This document shows, piece after piece, positions 50,889-61,812 of a stretch of DNA of 64,000 nucleotides (the first letter of the stretch is position 1; the number at the start of each line of letters is the position of its first letter). Both the position numbers and the translations under genes were made by a program. The notes beneath the pieces are model-generated. The model did not search any database. It saw only the letters and a program-made list of their open reading frames with translations, and was not told the origin of the DNA. The stretch comes from an uncultured Spartobacteria bacterium. Lineage in GTDB: Bacteria > Verrucomicrobiota > Verrucomicrobiia > Chthoniobacterales > Chthoniobacteraceae. The stretch lies in the NCBI GenBank assembly GCA_903933715.1, contig CAIZLD010000022.1, positions 1 through 64,000 of the forward strand, read 5' to 3'.

Positions 50889-51563
50889 TTATTTTCCGAG
50901 CGGACGACTGATGTTCGCTCCCGCAGGCGGAACAAATTCAAAGGTGCTCGCCGAAATCCCTTCCCGCTTGGGCTCGGTGTAGGTGGTGATGACCTGGTCT
51001 CCCTTCGGCAAGGTCAACTCCGTCCGCCGCACTTCCAGTTCCTGGTCGAGAGTGACGGCCAGTTGCGCCACGATCCGTTTCAAATTGCTCCGCTTGGGGG
51101 TCAGGATGATCTGATAGCCGCCCCCGGCCTCAGCGGTGATTTGGAGTTCGTAAAATTCTTCGACTCGCGCGAAATTAAGCCCTGCCGTGAGGGCGGCCAG
51201 CGCGTCGTCGAAGAGAGCCCGCTTGCCCAGGGTGTAATGTTCGGCTTCTTTGAAATTGGGGTAATAAAGCCATAGTTCCTGGCCGTTGCTGACGGTTAGG
51301 CTCGGGTTGGAACCGGTGACTTCACGCCGGAATTTGTTTGGAATCTGGAACGCGATATGGCCGGTGCTTAGAAGCGGTTTTTTGAGCAAACGCGAGGTGC
51401 GCTGTTCGGCAAAAGCGGCCGCAAATGACGGGTATTTCACGTGCAATGCCTGGAGCTTCGCCAGGAGTTCCGCGCGCTGGGACGGGGCAAGCGGTTCCGC
51501 AGCGGGAGCCGGTTGGGAGAGGAGGACAATGGCGGTGAAGACAAAAAGGATCAGGCGTTTCAT
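50889..51563 (-). CDS. LolA-like outer-membrane lipoprotein carrier, exported
   Basis: 224 aa with a signal peptide (MKRLILFVFTAIVLLSQPAP, cleaved at about residue 21) and the LolA body: AAFAEQRTSRLLKKPLLSTG, FQIPNKFRREVTG, LTVSNGQELWLYYP. Homologues next to MMPL exporters shuttle lipids or polyene acyl chains across the periplasm. It starts 12 bp downstream of the exporter gene stop, in one operon. I use the Met right before the signal peptide (51563), not the one three residues upstream. Confidence 0.85.
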   Translation of the reverse strand: MKRLILFVFTAIVLLSQPAPAAEPLAPSQRAELLAKLQALHVKYPSFAAAFAEQRTSRLLKKPLLSTGHIAFQIPNKFRREVTGSNPSLTVSNGQELWLYYPNFKEAEHYTLGKRALFDDALAALTAGLNFARVEEFYELQITAEAGGGYQIILTPKRSNLKRIVAQLAVTLDQELEVRRTELTLPKGDQVITTYTEPKREGISASTFEFVPPAGANISRPLGK

Positions 51564-51575
51564 GGATTCCAAAAT

Positions 51576-54053
51576 CTATCGGTAGCCCTTCCACAAATAG
51601 GCGGGAAGAATAAAGAGAAGTGTGGAAAATAGACAACAGGCGACCCCAAGGGCGCAGACGAGCCCCAGGCTGGAGAGCGCGGGGTGATGAGCCCACCCGA
51701 GCGAGCCGAAGCCGGCAATGGTGGTCAATCCGCTGAGCATCACCGGTTTCATGATCGAGGAAAGGGCGTGCCTCGAACGGTCTTTCTGACGCACCGCCAA
51801 AACAACGTAAATGCCGTAGTCAACCCCCACCCCAAGCACGAGGGGGAAGGCTAGGACGTTGAAAAGATTCAGGGAAAGTCCCGTGATTTTGAGCCCGGCC
51901 ACCATCGCCCCGATGCTCAGGCCGAGACTCAGCATCAGGATGGCCAGGGGGGCCACGGCGCGATACATGAAAATCAATAGGAGGAGATTGAAGACGATCA
52001 TGACGACACTCAATTCCACGAGCTTGGATTGCGCCCACGGAACGAGGTCGGCCATGACGTAGCTCCAACCGGTCAACCAGGGGGCCGCGCCCGGGGTGTC
52101 GAGCACGAGCCGGAGCGCTTTCTGTTCCGCCGGGGCACCTATGGTTTGGTTGGGAGTAATGTAGGCCGCGCCAATGTTGGGGGTGTTGGACAGGAAGCGG
52201 TCGATCACAAAACGCCAGCTTGATTGCTGCGGCAAACTGCGCCGCCAGTCGAGCGACGCACGATCGCCGCGACCGAGGGCCGCAAGGGCGTCGAGCAGCC
52301 CGAACGCGCTCTGGAACGAGACCGCATCAAACCCGCTTTCCTCCAGCGCACGGCTGAGGGCGTTGCGGCTGGCCGAGATATCGAACCCTGCAAGACAGCT
52401 CAGATTGGCTTCCACGCGCGGCGGGGAAAAGGCAAACGTGGCAGGCGATGAAAAACCGGCAATCTCGCCGCGCTCTTTAGCGGATTGCCAACGGGTTTGC
52501 GCGGCATTCCATTGGGCATGGAAATCGGCGGCATCCCGGCCTTGAACGATGGCCAGCACCGGCTCGGCTTTACCCGCCGCAAGCTTCTCTTTGATTTTCC
52601 GCAACGCAAACCCGGCCTGCGTATTGGGCGGTTCGAGCGATTGCGGGTTGGCCTCGAAACGGACTTTCCCCACCGGCGCAACAGCAAACACGGTCAGCGC
52701 AATCAAGAACGCCAGCGCGGCGCAGGTGATCGGCTTGGGCGCAAGGCGGTCGAGACAACTTTGCGTGGCGGTCAGCATCCGATCGTTCCCGCCCGGCTTG
52801 TAACTGGAGCCGATCGATACGAAAAAGACGGTCATCATCAACACCGCCGCGATGATGATCCCGATTGAAATGAGTACCCCGAGTTGCGCAAACCCGGCCG
52901 ATTCGCTCAAGAGCAGCGAGGCAAAAGCGGCCGCTGTCGTCGAGGCACCAAAGAGGATGCCCCGGCCCAGTTGCCCCACCGAATCGGCTGTGGCTTGTGC
53001 GTGGTCGAGCCCGCAGTTACGCCCTGTCTGATACGTGCCGTAGAAGAGCATCCCGAAATCGACACCGAGCCCGACGAGAATTGAGCAAAGCCCCATCGTG
53101 ACGAGATTAAGCTGCGGGAAAATGAGCGCCCCGGCGGCAACCGCCCCGAGGCAACAAAGCGCGAGCACCATCAAAATGGAGAGCAGCGGACGGACCCGCA
53201 GGAAACCGGCATAAAAGACCCCGGAAACCAGCACAACCGAGCCTAGAATGGTGGTCCAGACATCCCTCTTGATTCCTTGGGAAAGCTCGCTCACGTAGGC
53301 CGTGCGCCCGGTCACGAGGATTTGGGGAGCCGCGCCCCCGGTCCACCGGGCCGCGATGCGCCCTTTGAACGCCTCGACTTGCGCCATGGTTTTCCGGCAA
53401 CTCTCGGCGTCCAGGCTGGCTTGATTGCAAACAGCCACGACGACCCGCAGCGTCCCATCGGCCGACGTGAGGGGGCGCGTGTTTTCAGTCGAAAACGAGG
53501 CCGAGAACGGTTTCAAAGCCGGGGCAACGATTCCGAGCGGGTCCAGGTTGAGCTCCATCTCGGCCTTGGGCGACCCGGCTTCCATCTCGGTCCGCTTGAG
53601 GGCGAAACGTTTGGCGATCGCCTCGGGAGCAAGCGCCTTCAACGTCGCGGCAAACGCGCCCGCGTCCTGATCCAGCAACAACGGCACGGCAAGTTTTTGA
53701 ATTTCCCGCGCCCCTTCGGGCAAATCCATCGGCGAGCGGTCCAATACCCGGACCACCCACGGCTCCTGCCGCAGCGCATCGCCGAAATATTCGGCATACC
53801 CGTTTAAATCGGCTTCAGCGGACTCGTCCCAAAGCGCGAAAGTAATTTCGCGGGCCTGGTTGAACTCGCGGTCGTAAATTTTCAGCGCCCGCACCGATTC
53901 AAACCGCTGCGGCAAAAGATTAAGCACATCGGTATCGATGCGCCCCCGGGTGACGATCACCGCCAGGCAGACCACGACAAAAAGTGCCACCGCGAGCAGT
54001 GTCAGGCGGGGATGGCGAACTGAATAATGGGCGAAACGGGTCTCCAGGGTCAT
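51576..54053 (-). CDS. MMPL/RND-family exporter (COG4258 type)
   Basis: 825 aa with two repeats, each a large periplasmic loop followed by membrane spans. It starts LTLLAVALFVVVCLAVIV and includes GLGVDFGMLFYGTYQTGRNCGLD (first half) and FPLVLGVGVDYGIYVVLAVRQ (second half), the two GVDFG/GVDYG motifs of proton-relay helices. Such predicted exporters move acyl lipids or pigments. Its partner is the LolA-like gene. Confidence 0.9.
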   Translation of the reverse strand: MTLETRFAHYSVRHPRLTLLAVALFVVVCLAVIVTRGRIDTDVLNLLPQRFESVRALKIYDREFNQAREITFALWDESAEADLNGYAEYFGDALRQEPWVVRVLDRSPMDLPEGAREIQKLAVPLLLDQDAGAFAATLKALAPEAIAKRFALKRTEMEAGSPKAEMELNLDPLGIVAPALKPFSASFSTENTRPLTSADGTLRVVVAVCNQASLDAESCRKTMAQVEAFKGRIAARWTGGAAPQILVTGRTAYVSELSQGIKRDVWTTILGSVVLVSGVFYAGFLRVRPLLSILMVLALCCLGAVAAGALIFPQLNLVTMGLCSILVGLGVDFGMLFYGTYQTGRNCGLDHAQATADSVGQLGRGILFGASTTAAAFASLLLSESAGFAQLGVLISIGIIIAAVLMMTVFFVSIGSSYKPGGNDRMLTATQSCLDRLAPKPITCAALAFLIALTVFAVAPVGKVRFEANPQSLEPPNTQAGFALRKIKEKLAAGKAEPVLAIVQGRDAADFHAQWNAAQTRWQSAKERGEIAGFSSPATFAFSPPRVEANLSCLAGFDISASRNALSRALEESGFDAVSFQSAFGLLDALAALGRGDRASLDWRRSLPQQSSWRFVIDRFLSNTPNIGAAYITPNQTIGAPAEQKALRLVLDTPGAAPWLTGWSYVMADLVPWAQSKLVELSVVMIVFNLLLLIFMYRAVAPLAILMLSLGLSIGAMVAGLKITGLSLNLFNVLAFPLVLGVGVDYGIYVVLAVRQKDRSRHALSSIMKPVMLSGLTTIAGFGSLGWAHHPALSSLGLVCALGVACCLFSTLLFILPAYLWKGYR

Positions 54054-54187
54054 CGAAAGAGCCCTCTATTGAGCATGAAAAAACGCCATGTGTCACGGGA
54101 GAAGGGAAAAATCACTTCAAGGAACAGCGAAAATTGCAAACAGGAACGAATCTTGCCTCGGCTCAACGGCTTGTGTACGGTATCGGC

Positions 54188-54718
54188 ATGACGAGCAGGC
54201 AATTCTACGATTGGCAAACCGCCGGGGGCGGTGGCGACGTGGTGTTGCTTGTCGAGACTTTGGAGCGACAGGACATCCCGTGGTGCATGATCGGCGGATT
54301 GGCCGTCAACCACTGGGCCCATGAGCCAATGGCCACGGCCGATGTCGATCTGGTCATCGCCGCGGAGGTTGATCTGGCCGTTCGGGCGCTTGAAGAGGCC
54401 GGTTTCCGCTCCGAACGGTTTGATTGGTCCGTCAATCTCACGGGGCATTCCAAAGTCAGCGTTCAGATTAGCACCGAGCCGGTTTACCGCGATTTCCCGA
54501 GCCGGTCGGTTCCGGCTGACGTGCATGGAATCCTGATGCGAGTCGCCAGCCTGGAAGACACGTTGCGCGGCAAGATCCTCGCGTGGAGCGATTCCCGGCG
54601 GCGGCCCAGCAAACGTCAAAAAGACCTCTTAGATATTATGAGGCTGGTGGAAGCCCATCCGCAACTCGCCTCATCCCTCCCTGACGATCTTTCCCGACGT
54701 CTTGAAGCCTTGCAGTAA
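54188..54718 (+). CDS. nucleotidyltransferase-like protein (DUF6036/MNT type)
   Basis: 176 aa. Residues 30-70 hold the site WCMIGGLAVNHWAHEPMATADVDLVI: G-G-x-A and a D-x-D (cut here to the elements). The frame is open upstream to 53984, but ATG 54188 (MTSRQFYDWQ) is the first Met next to the domain; no SD is seen. It is convergent with the lipoprotein gene, two bases apart. It has no antitoxin partner, so it may be an ordinary nucleotidyltransferase or an orphan toxin. Confidence 0.7.
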   Translation: MTSRQFYDWQTAGGGGDVVLLVETLERQDIPWCMIGGLAVNHWAHEPMATADVDLVIAAEVDLAVRALEEAGFRSERFDWSVNLTGHSKVSVQISTEPVYRDFPSRSVPADVHGILMRVASLEDTLRGKILAWSDSRRRPSKRQKDLLDIMRLVEAHPQLASSLPDDLSRRLEALQ

Positions 54719-54720
54719 AT

Positions 54721-55257
54721 TTACCGCATCAGCACAAACGTAAACCGCTCGCTCGTCCTGGGGAACTCGACCCGGATGCGCTGGGGCTCTCCGGGCGATT
54801 GCGTGAGCTGCGCCGTCCACGGGTAGACCGCTCCGGGCTTGGATTGAACCGTCGCGCTCGGGGCGTTGATGTGGGTTTCAAGCGCGGCAAAAACTTCCCG
54901 CAACGCCACCCAGCTTGCCAGCCGTCCGTGGGCATGGGCCGCCGCTCCTTGCCAGTTTCCCCCCACCCCGGCAAAAATTCCCTCGGCCCGGGCGGTATCC
55001 CCCGATTCCCGCAACCGCATGAGCGGCACGCCCGGACCAGCCAGGTAATCGAGCTGGAAATCTTGCAACCCGTTGCCGCTCAACGCGATCTCCCCAATCA
55101 CGGAACGCTTGGGCGTGCTGTATTGAAGCTGCCCCTGTGCGTTTTTCCAATGGGAGCCGGGCGCAGGGAACTCGCGGGCCGTCTGGCAGGCGGAAAGCAA
55201 TCCCAGCAACAGCACCGCGCTTATCGGGCGAAAATTGAAAATCCAGGACATGCCCAA
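54721..55257 (-). CDS. outer-membrane lipoprotein, 178 aa
   Basis: A lipobox LLSAC ends the leader at about residue 24 (AVLLLGLLSACQT). The mature part has a LolB-like or DUF3261-like feel (SVIGEIALSGNGLQDFQLDY) but no firm match. With LolA-like and MMPL genes nearby it may act in the same lipid-export system; it is separated from them by the oppositely oriented nucleotidyltransferase gene. Confidence 0.65.
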   Translation of the reverse strand: MGMSWIFNFRPISAVLLLGLLSACQTAREFPAPGSHWKNAQGQLQYSTPKRSVIGEIALSGNGLQDFQLDYLAGPGVPLMRLRESGDTARAEGIFAGVGGNWQGAAAHAHGRLASWVALREVFAALETHINAPSATVQSKPGAVYPWTAQLTQSPGEPQRIRVEFPRTSERFTFVLMR

Positions 55258-55334
55258 CCGATATCATTTTCCCCCGGAAAAAACAAAAGAAGACTCTTTC
55301 GGATTGTGAAGCCGATGTTTATGATGAAGCCCGT

Positions 55335-56729
<1,395 letters not shown>

Positions 56730-56765
56730 TTGTGCTTAAAAATGGCGCAAGCGAGCGGCTGCACA

Positions 56766-56961
56766 TTCAGCGCCAACGGCGCGGCCCCATACCAGCCTAG
56801 CCCAACGGGCTAGGACTTTGAGAGGAACAGGCCCAGGGCTGAAAGCCCGCACCATCCCGGAAAGGCGCAGAATGGTGCGGGCCTTCAGCCCTCCTCCCTT
56901 GCTTTCTGGAGGTCGTGGGGCGCTGCCCCACGCTAGTATGGAGCCGCGCCCTTGGCGCTGA
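56766..56961. repeat. composite REP-like palindrome between fumC and fabF
   Basis: Three nested or consecutive hairpins occur: outer arms near 56767-56792 and 56935-56961 (CAGCGCCAA and TTGGCGCTG), CCTAGCCC/GGGCTAGG at 56796-56814, and a 21 bp stem with one mismatch at 56835-56855 and 56872-56892. This layout is that of a BIME or a non-autonomous REP element, mobilised by TnpA-REP transposases. It fills the whole intergenic gap, so no separate promoter is seen. Confidence 0.72.
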
Positions 56962-57054
56962 AGATACGCCCACTTATAATCACACCCCGGACTTCCTGGC
57001 AGGCTCATTTTCCGGTTGCATCTTCCGCAAGACCCGTGGAGGATACGGCACTTT

Positions 57055-58308
57055 ATGTCCATAGATCGCAAAGTCGTCATTACAGGAATCGGGGTCATGA
57101 CCCCGGTTGGAAAAGATCTCGTCACCTTCTGGGACTCCTTGACCAATGGTCGCAGCGGCATTGACACCATCTCTTCGTTCGATCCCACCTGCTTTGACTG
57201 CAAAATCGCAGGCGAAGTCAAAGACTTCAATGCCACCCCGTTTTTCAACAACCCCAAAGACGTCCGCCGCACCGACCGCTTCACCCAGTTCGGCATGGCG
57301 GCCGCCAAATTGGCAATGGCCGACTCCGGGATCGACCTGGAGAAAGTCAACCTGGAGCGCTTCGGCTGCGTCATCGGCAGCGGCATCGGCGGCTTGAACA
57401 CCCTTTGCGACCAGCACACCATCCTCATGAACAAGGGGCCGAACCGGGTCTCCCCTTTCATGATCCCGATGATGATCAGCAACATGGCCAGCGGTCTGGT
57501 CTCCATGGAATTTGGAGTCGCCGGCCCAAACTTCTCCACCACCTCCGCGTGCGCCACCGCCTGCCACGCCGTCGGGGAAGCCTGGCGCATGATCCGGCAC
57601 GGCGATGCGGATATTTTCCTTTGCGGCGGCGCGGAAGCGACCGTCGTCCCGATCGGCGTCGCCGGGTTCGCGGCCATGAAGGCGTTGAGCACCCGTAACG
57701 ACGAGCCCCAACGCGCTTCCCGTCCGTTTGACAAGGACCGCGACGGCTTCGTCATGGGCGAAGGCGCGGGCGTGCTCGTCATTGAAGAACTCGAACACGC
57801 CAAAGCGCGCGGAGCCCGGATTTACTGCGAACTGGCCGGTTACGGCTTGAGCTCCGACGCTTACCACATGACCTCGCCGCTTCCGGAAGGCCAGGGCGCC
57901 GCCCGGTGCATGAACATGGCGCTCGAAAAGAGCGGCATCAACCGCGAGGAAGTCGATTACGTCAACGCCCACGGCACCTCCACGGGAATGGGCGATATTT
58001 GCGAAACCAAGGCGATCAAAGCGGTTTTCGGCGACCACGCCAAGAACGGCCTCCTGGTCTCCTCGACCAAGTCGATGACCGGGCATCTCCTCGGAGCCGC
58101 CGGGTCGGTGGAACTCGCCGCCTGCGTGCTGGCGATCCGCGATAGCGTCATCCCGCCGACGATCAACCTCGACGACCCGGACCCCGAGTGCGATCTCGAC
58201 TACGTCCCCAAAGTCGCCCGCGAGCATAAAGTCCGCGTGGCCCTCAACAACTCCTTCGGGTTCGGCGGTCACAACGCCACGCTGGTTGTGAAATCGTACG
58301 AGGGATAA
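57055..58308 (+). CDS. fabF: beta-ketoacyl-ACP synthase II
   Basis: 417 aa. Catalytic Cys166 in [15 protein letters not shown], His in [11 protein letters not shown], and His in [15 protein letters not shown] complete the Cys-His-His triad of condensing enzymes; the rest is typical FabF. It elongates acyl-ACP with malonyl-ACP. The open frame extends upstream to 57016, but ATG 57055 ([11 protein letters not shown]) matches the family start. The gene stands alone, without fabD, fabG or acpP beside it. Confidence 0.94.
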   Translation: MSIDRKVVITGIGVMTPVGKDLVTFWDSLTNGRSGIDTISSFDPTCFDCKIAGEVKDFNATPFFNNPKDVRRTDRFTQFGMAAAKLAMADSGIDLEKVNLERFGCVIGSGIGGLNTLCDQHTILMNKGPNRVSPFMIPMMISNMASGLVSMEFGVAGPNFSTTSACATACHAVGEAWRMIRHGDADIFLCGGAEATVVPIGVAGFAAMKALSTRNDEPQRASRPFDKDRDGFVMGEGAGVLVIEELEHAKARGARIYCELAGYGLSSDAYHMTSPLPEGQGAARCMNMALEKSGINREEVDYVNAHGTSTGMGDICETKAIKAVFGDHAKNGLLVSSTKSMTGHLLGAAGSVELAACVLAIRDSVIPPTINLDDPDPECDLDYVPKVAREHKVRVALNNSFGFGGHNATLVVKSYEG

Positions 58309-58327
58309 ATCGAACGTCTCTTATTCC

Positions 58328-58367
58328 GGCGCGGCCTCATCCCAGGATGATGCCGCGCCTTTTTTTT
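58328..58367 (+). terminator. intrinsic terminator of fabF
   Basis: GGCGCGGC pairs with GCCGCGCC, extended by a few bases of TCATC/GATGA inside, followed by eight T. It separates fabF from the convergent metallophosphoesterase gene. Confidence 0.85.
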
Positions 58368-58370
58368 AGT

Positions 58371-59564
58371 CTATCCCCGACGCAACGTGAGGTGAATAAT
58401 TTCCGCCGGAGCGCCGGTGCGGATCGGGAACCAGTTGCCGACCCCGTTGGAAACCACCAACGCCTGAGAACCGGAGTTCCGGGTATAAAGCCCCGACCAA
58501 TACCGGAACATCCAAGGGCCAAATCCGTGATCCTGGTTAAGCATCAACTGCCCGCCGTGCGTATGTCCGCTCAAGGTAAGCGGAACATCCTCGCAGTAAT
58601 CCCAGGCGTGAGGATGGTGCGCGAGCAGGATATGAAATGCCCGGGGATCACGCAACCGGAGCACCGCCTCCACCGATTCGGCAAGGTTGCGTTCATACCC
58701 ACGGTTTTCCCAATTTCGCGGACCGTCCCAGACAACTCCCAGAATCTGCACAGGGATGCCGCGCACGCGCACCGTGGCCGAGTCATTCAGCAACAATTTA
58801 AGCCCAAACGCCTTCACCTTGCGCTCAAACCCGCCGCGATCGAGGCCCACATCATGGTTGCCTTCGCACACCACCAGGGGGGAGCGAATCGCTTTCAAGG
58901 TTGCGATCCCCTGCGGTAAGGTTTCCAAAGAGCTGTTGATAAGATCCCCGGCAAAAACGGTCAGGTCGGGGTGAAGCCGGTTGGTCTCCTCCACCATTTG
59001 CCGGAGCACGCTCTCGGGCGTGAATTGGCCAATATGGGTATCCGCCAAATGCACGATCGTCATTCCGTCCAACTCCGGAGGGAGCGTCGGGAGTTTCACG
59101 GTGAAACGGCGCAGCCGGAAATGGGAAAGCTGCCGCAGGGCCAGTGCGCTCAGCGAAAACGTCAACAAAGGGGGCGCAAGGACGGCGAGCGTCCCCAAAA
59201 ACTCCCGGCGGGAGAGCCGATCCGAACCCGGTTCCAGAGCCTCAGGTTTCGGGCGAAAGCAATGCATCACAGCCCGAATCCCCTCCCCGGCAAGTCCAAG
59301 CAGCCCGAATACGAACGCGATCGGCGCAACAAGCAGATGCCAGACGTAAAAGACAACGAAAACGGGACCGGGAATCCAGGCAGATAAATTTCTTGAACGC
59401 CCCCAAAACATGATCCCCATAAAAAGGATCTGGACTACAAAAAAACCGTGCATCGCCCAACGCCATCCCCGGTGAACCTTGCAAGGCAAAGCGCGTGCAT
59501 ACAGCCACCAGACCACGCAGTCAATGATCCACAAAATCAATAAAATCGTTTCGAAAAAACCCAT
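58371..59564 (-). CDS. membrane-anchored metallophosphoesterase
   Basis: 397 aa: four hydrophobic segments at the N-terminus (residues 5-125), a twin-Arg-like SRREFLGTLAVLAPPLL, then the phosphoesterase core with VHLADTHIGQ, DLTVFAGDLINSS, CEGNHDVG, LAHHPHAW and LSGHTHGGQL. These are the five metal-binding blocks. YkuE-like and LpxG-like enzymes of this sort hydrolyse UDP-diacylglucosamine or similar; the substrate here is not evident. Confidence 0.85.
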   Translation of the reverse strand: MGFFETILLILWIIDCVVWWLYARALPCKVHRGWRWAMHGFFVVQILFMGIMFWGRSRNLSAWIPGPVFVVFYVWHLLVAPIAFVFGLLGLAGEGIRAVMHCFRPKPEALEPGSDRLSRREFLGTLAVLAPPLLTFSLSALALRQLSHFRLRRFTVKLPTLPPELDGMTIVHLADTHIGQFTPESVLRQMVEETNRLHPDLTVFAGDLINSSLETLPQGIATLKAIRSPLVVCEGNHDVGLDRGGFERKVKAFGLKLLLNDSATVRVRGIPVQILGVVWDGPRNWENRGYERNLAESVEAVLRLRDPRAFHILLAHHPHAWDYCEDVPLTLSGHTHGGQLMLNQDHGFGPWMFRYWSGLYTRNSGSQALVVSNGVGNWFPIRTGAPAEIIHLTLRRG

Positions 59565-59580
59565 ATTTTAAAGACAGGCT

Positions 59581-60354
59581 TCAGGCTGCCGGCTTGGGCA
59601 GATGTTCCATGCAATAATCGTTGCCGTCACGGCTCACCCGGAATTCCAGTTCGGGATGCGAGCGGTCCGTGCGTTGGCAGACAATACAACGGTGAAGCGG
59701 TTCCTCCTCGGGAAGCGAAGCTTGGGGGTAAGCCTTGCGGCGAACGGCGGCCGTGCCGCGTTGCCGGAACAAACCGATCATTTCAGATCCGAAGAAGATC
59801 AGGAAATTAGCCAATGAAGCGAGCACGGCCATTTTGAAAGCCAAACTCCCCAACGCAAACTGAAACACCAGCCACCCGGCCATCCCCATCGCCAGCCATT
59901 TGATGCGAACCGGCAAAATTGCCATGAAATAGACCTCCATGTTCGGGTAAAACCACGAGAAGGCAAAATAGAGGGAGAGGTTGAGCATCGTGTTGGAGTC
60001 GCCCGCTCCAAAAAAGAAGGCGGCCACCGTGGTTCCGATCATCCCGACCAGGTAAAACAAATTGAGCCGGAACGCTCCCCACGCGACCTCCAGGCCGTCG
60101 CCGATCATCCACAAAAACGCGAGCGCAAATAAAATCCAGAAATAGCTGTCGGTGCCGGGAATCAGGATGTAGGTGAGCAGGCGCCAGATTTCCCCGTGGC
60201 GAACCGCAGCGGGGTTCAGGTTGAGATAATAAATCACCGCCGGGTTGAGTTTGGCGCAGACAAACACGAGGGCGTTGAGCGCGACGATGATCCGCACCAG
60301 GCCGGGAATGGCAAAGCGGCCAAAGTGGCGTTCCAAAAAAGCGATCACGTTCAT
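59581..60354 (-). CDS. rhomboid-like membrane protein with C-terminal zinc-binding tail
   Basis: 257 aa with about six hydrophobic segments in the arrangement of rhomboid-family proteins (WRLLTYILIPGTDSYFWILF). The G-x-S-G nucleophile motif is missing, so it is a pseudo-rhomboid. Residues 215-257 contain CIVCQRT, HPELEFRVSRDGNDYC and EHLP, probably a small zinc site. It follows the phosphoesterase gene in the same direction by 16 bp. Confidence 0.75.
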   Translation of the reverse strand: MNVIAFLERHFGRFAIPGLVRIIVALNALVFVCAKLNPAVIYYLNLNPAAVRHGEIWRLLTYILIPGTDSYFWILFALAFLWMIGDGLEVAWGAFRLNLFYLVGMIGTTVAAFFFGAGDSNTMLNLSLYFAFSWFYPNMEVYFMAILPVRIKWLAMGMAGWLVFQFALGSLAFKMAVLASLANFLIFFGSEMIGLFRQRGTAAVRRKAYPQASLPEEEPLHRCIVCQRTDRSHPELEFRVSRDGNDYCMEHLPKPAA

Positions 60355-60454
60355 GAAGAACCCCCTTCATAGCCGCTAACGGCCTTCAAAGCAAGGGACC
60401 AAAGTTCGATAAAACAAGGCATACTCAGCTAAATTAAAGCCGGACTTAAAGAAA

Positions 60455-60625
60455 ATCTCACGCAAAGACGCCAAGACGCAAAGAGACGAAAAAAACGGCG
60501 CTTTTTGTTTTTCCAACGCTTTTTATTTAGTTCGGAAGTCGGATTTCAGGGGAAATCCCGCCGCACTACGATCGGTTTTACCTACTCCGAACCTTTGCCC
60601 CTTGGCGTCTTGGCGAGAAAACATT
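60455..60625. repeat. inverted pair of AAGACGCCAAGACGC-type repeats
   Basis: The left copy (around 60458-60487) has CGCAAAGACGCCAAGACGCA; the right copy (around 60596-60622) has the reverse complement CTTGGCGTCTTGGCG. The repeat is frequently seen in environmental bacterial genomes as a small dispersed element. The gap 60355-60693 holds nothing else; a gcvT promoter must lie in or near it. Confidence 0.6.
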
Positions 60626-60693
60626 TAGATGAATGAGCCTCGGTTCAATAGCCCACGCATTGACTTTGACGTCCACCCTCTTACAATGCGCCT

Positions 60694-61812
60694 GTGTCCG
60701 ATTCCAATCCATCTCCCGGTGATCCCAAGAAAACGCCGCTCTTTGATGCCCATCTGGCGGCCGGAGGCAAAATGGTCGATTTCGGCGGCTGGCATATGCC
60801 GGTTCAATACGGGGGGATTCTCGAAGAACACCATGCGGTTCGCAATACGCTGGGAGTATTTGACATTTCCCACATGGGCGAGGTGTTCGTGAGCGGACCG
60901 GAGGCGAAGATTTGGCTCAATGAAATGTTGACCAATAACGTCGAGCGTCTTGCGCCCGGGGAATGCCAATACACGTTCCTGCTTAATGAGCAGGGCGGCG
61001 TTATCGACGATCTGCTTGTCTATCTGCTCGAAGACGCCCGTTACCTGCTGGTCGTCAACGCCAGCCATATCGACGAGGATGTCGCCTGGCTGGAGGCCCA
61101 CCGCGTCCCGGGGGTAACGATTGAAAACCATAGCGACGAGTTTGCCGGGGTGGCCGTCCAGGGGCCGCGCGCGGTCCAGCTTTTCGATCATTTTTTCGAA
61201 GGCAAAATCTCCCGGCCCGCCCGGAATGAAATCAAACGCTACGATGCCGATTGCGGAACCGTCTGGATCGCCCGGACCGGCTACACCGGCGAAGACGGCT
61301 TCGAGCTGTTCTTCCACGCACCTTGCGCGGTGAATATCTGGAACACGATCCTGGAACTGGGCGAGCCGTTCGGGATCAAGCCTTGCGGACTGGGAGCGCG
61401 CGACACCTTGCGGCTGGAGATGTGTTATCCGCTCAACGGCTCCGATCTCTCGCCCGAGCACACCCCGCTCGAAGCGGGCATGTCTTTCTTCGTCGATTTG
61501 GGAAAACCCAAATTCATCGGGCGCGCGGCCCTTGCCGAGCAACGCCAAAACGGGGTTCCCAGACGGCTCGTCCCGTTCAAGATGAAGGGCAAGACCCCGC
61601 CGCCACGCTCACATTATGGCGTGTTCAAAAATGGGGCTTTGATCGCGCAGACCACGAGCGGCACGGTGTCGCCCACGTTGGGGATCGGCATCGGCATGGC
61701 TTACGTGCCCACCGAGTTTGCCCGCATTGACGAAGAAATCGAAATCGAAATTCGCGGACGCCGATTCCCGGCGACCATCCAAAAAAAACCGCTCCATAAT
61801 AAAACCGCATAA
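60694..61812 (+). CDS. gcvT: glycine cleavage system T protein (aminomethyltransferase)
   Basis: 372 aa: LFDAHLAAGGKMVDFGGWHMP (start region, cut), NTLGVFDISHMGEV, the folate-binding RTGYTGEDGFELFF and GLGARDTLRLEMCYPL, all typical. It takes the aminomethyl group from GcvH and makes methylene-tetrahydrofolate. GTG start at 60694, without SD. It is followed directly by gcvH (TAAATG). Confidence 0.95.
   Translation: MSDSNPSPGDPKKTPLFDAHLAAGGKMVDFGGWHMPVQYGGILEEHHAVRNTLGVFDISHMGEVFVSGPEAKIWLNEMLTNNVERLAPGECQYTFLLNEQGGVIDDLLVYLLEDARYLLVVNASHIDEDVAWLEAHRVPGVTIENHSDEFAGVAVQGPRAVQLFDHFFEGKISRPARNEIKRYDADCGTVWIARTGYTGEDGFELFFHAPCAVNIWNTILELGEPFGIKPCGLGARDTLRLEMCYPLNGSDLSPEHTPLEAGMSFFVDLGKPKFIGRAALAEQRQNGVPRRLVPFKMKGKTPPPRSHYGVFKNGALIAQTTSGTVSPTLGIGIGMAYVPTEFARIDEEIEIEIRGRRFPATIQKKPLHNKTA

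Noticed and set aside
57160-57166. TTGACAC inside fabF
   Set aside because: Located in the middle of a conserved coding region with no start codon at the right distance; chance occurrence.
56736-58272. Long minus-strand ORFs over the fabF region
   Set aside because: They are antisense to fabF, which has its complete catalytic triad.
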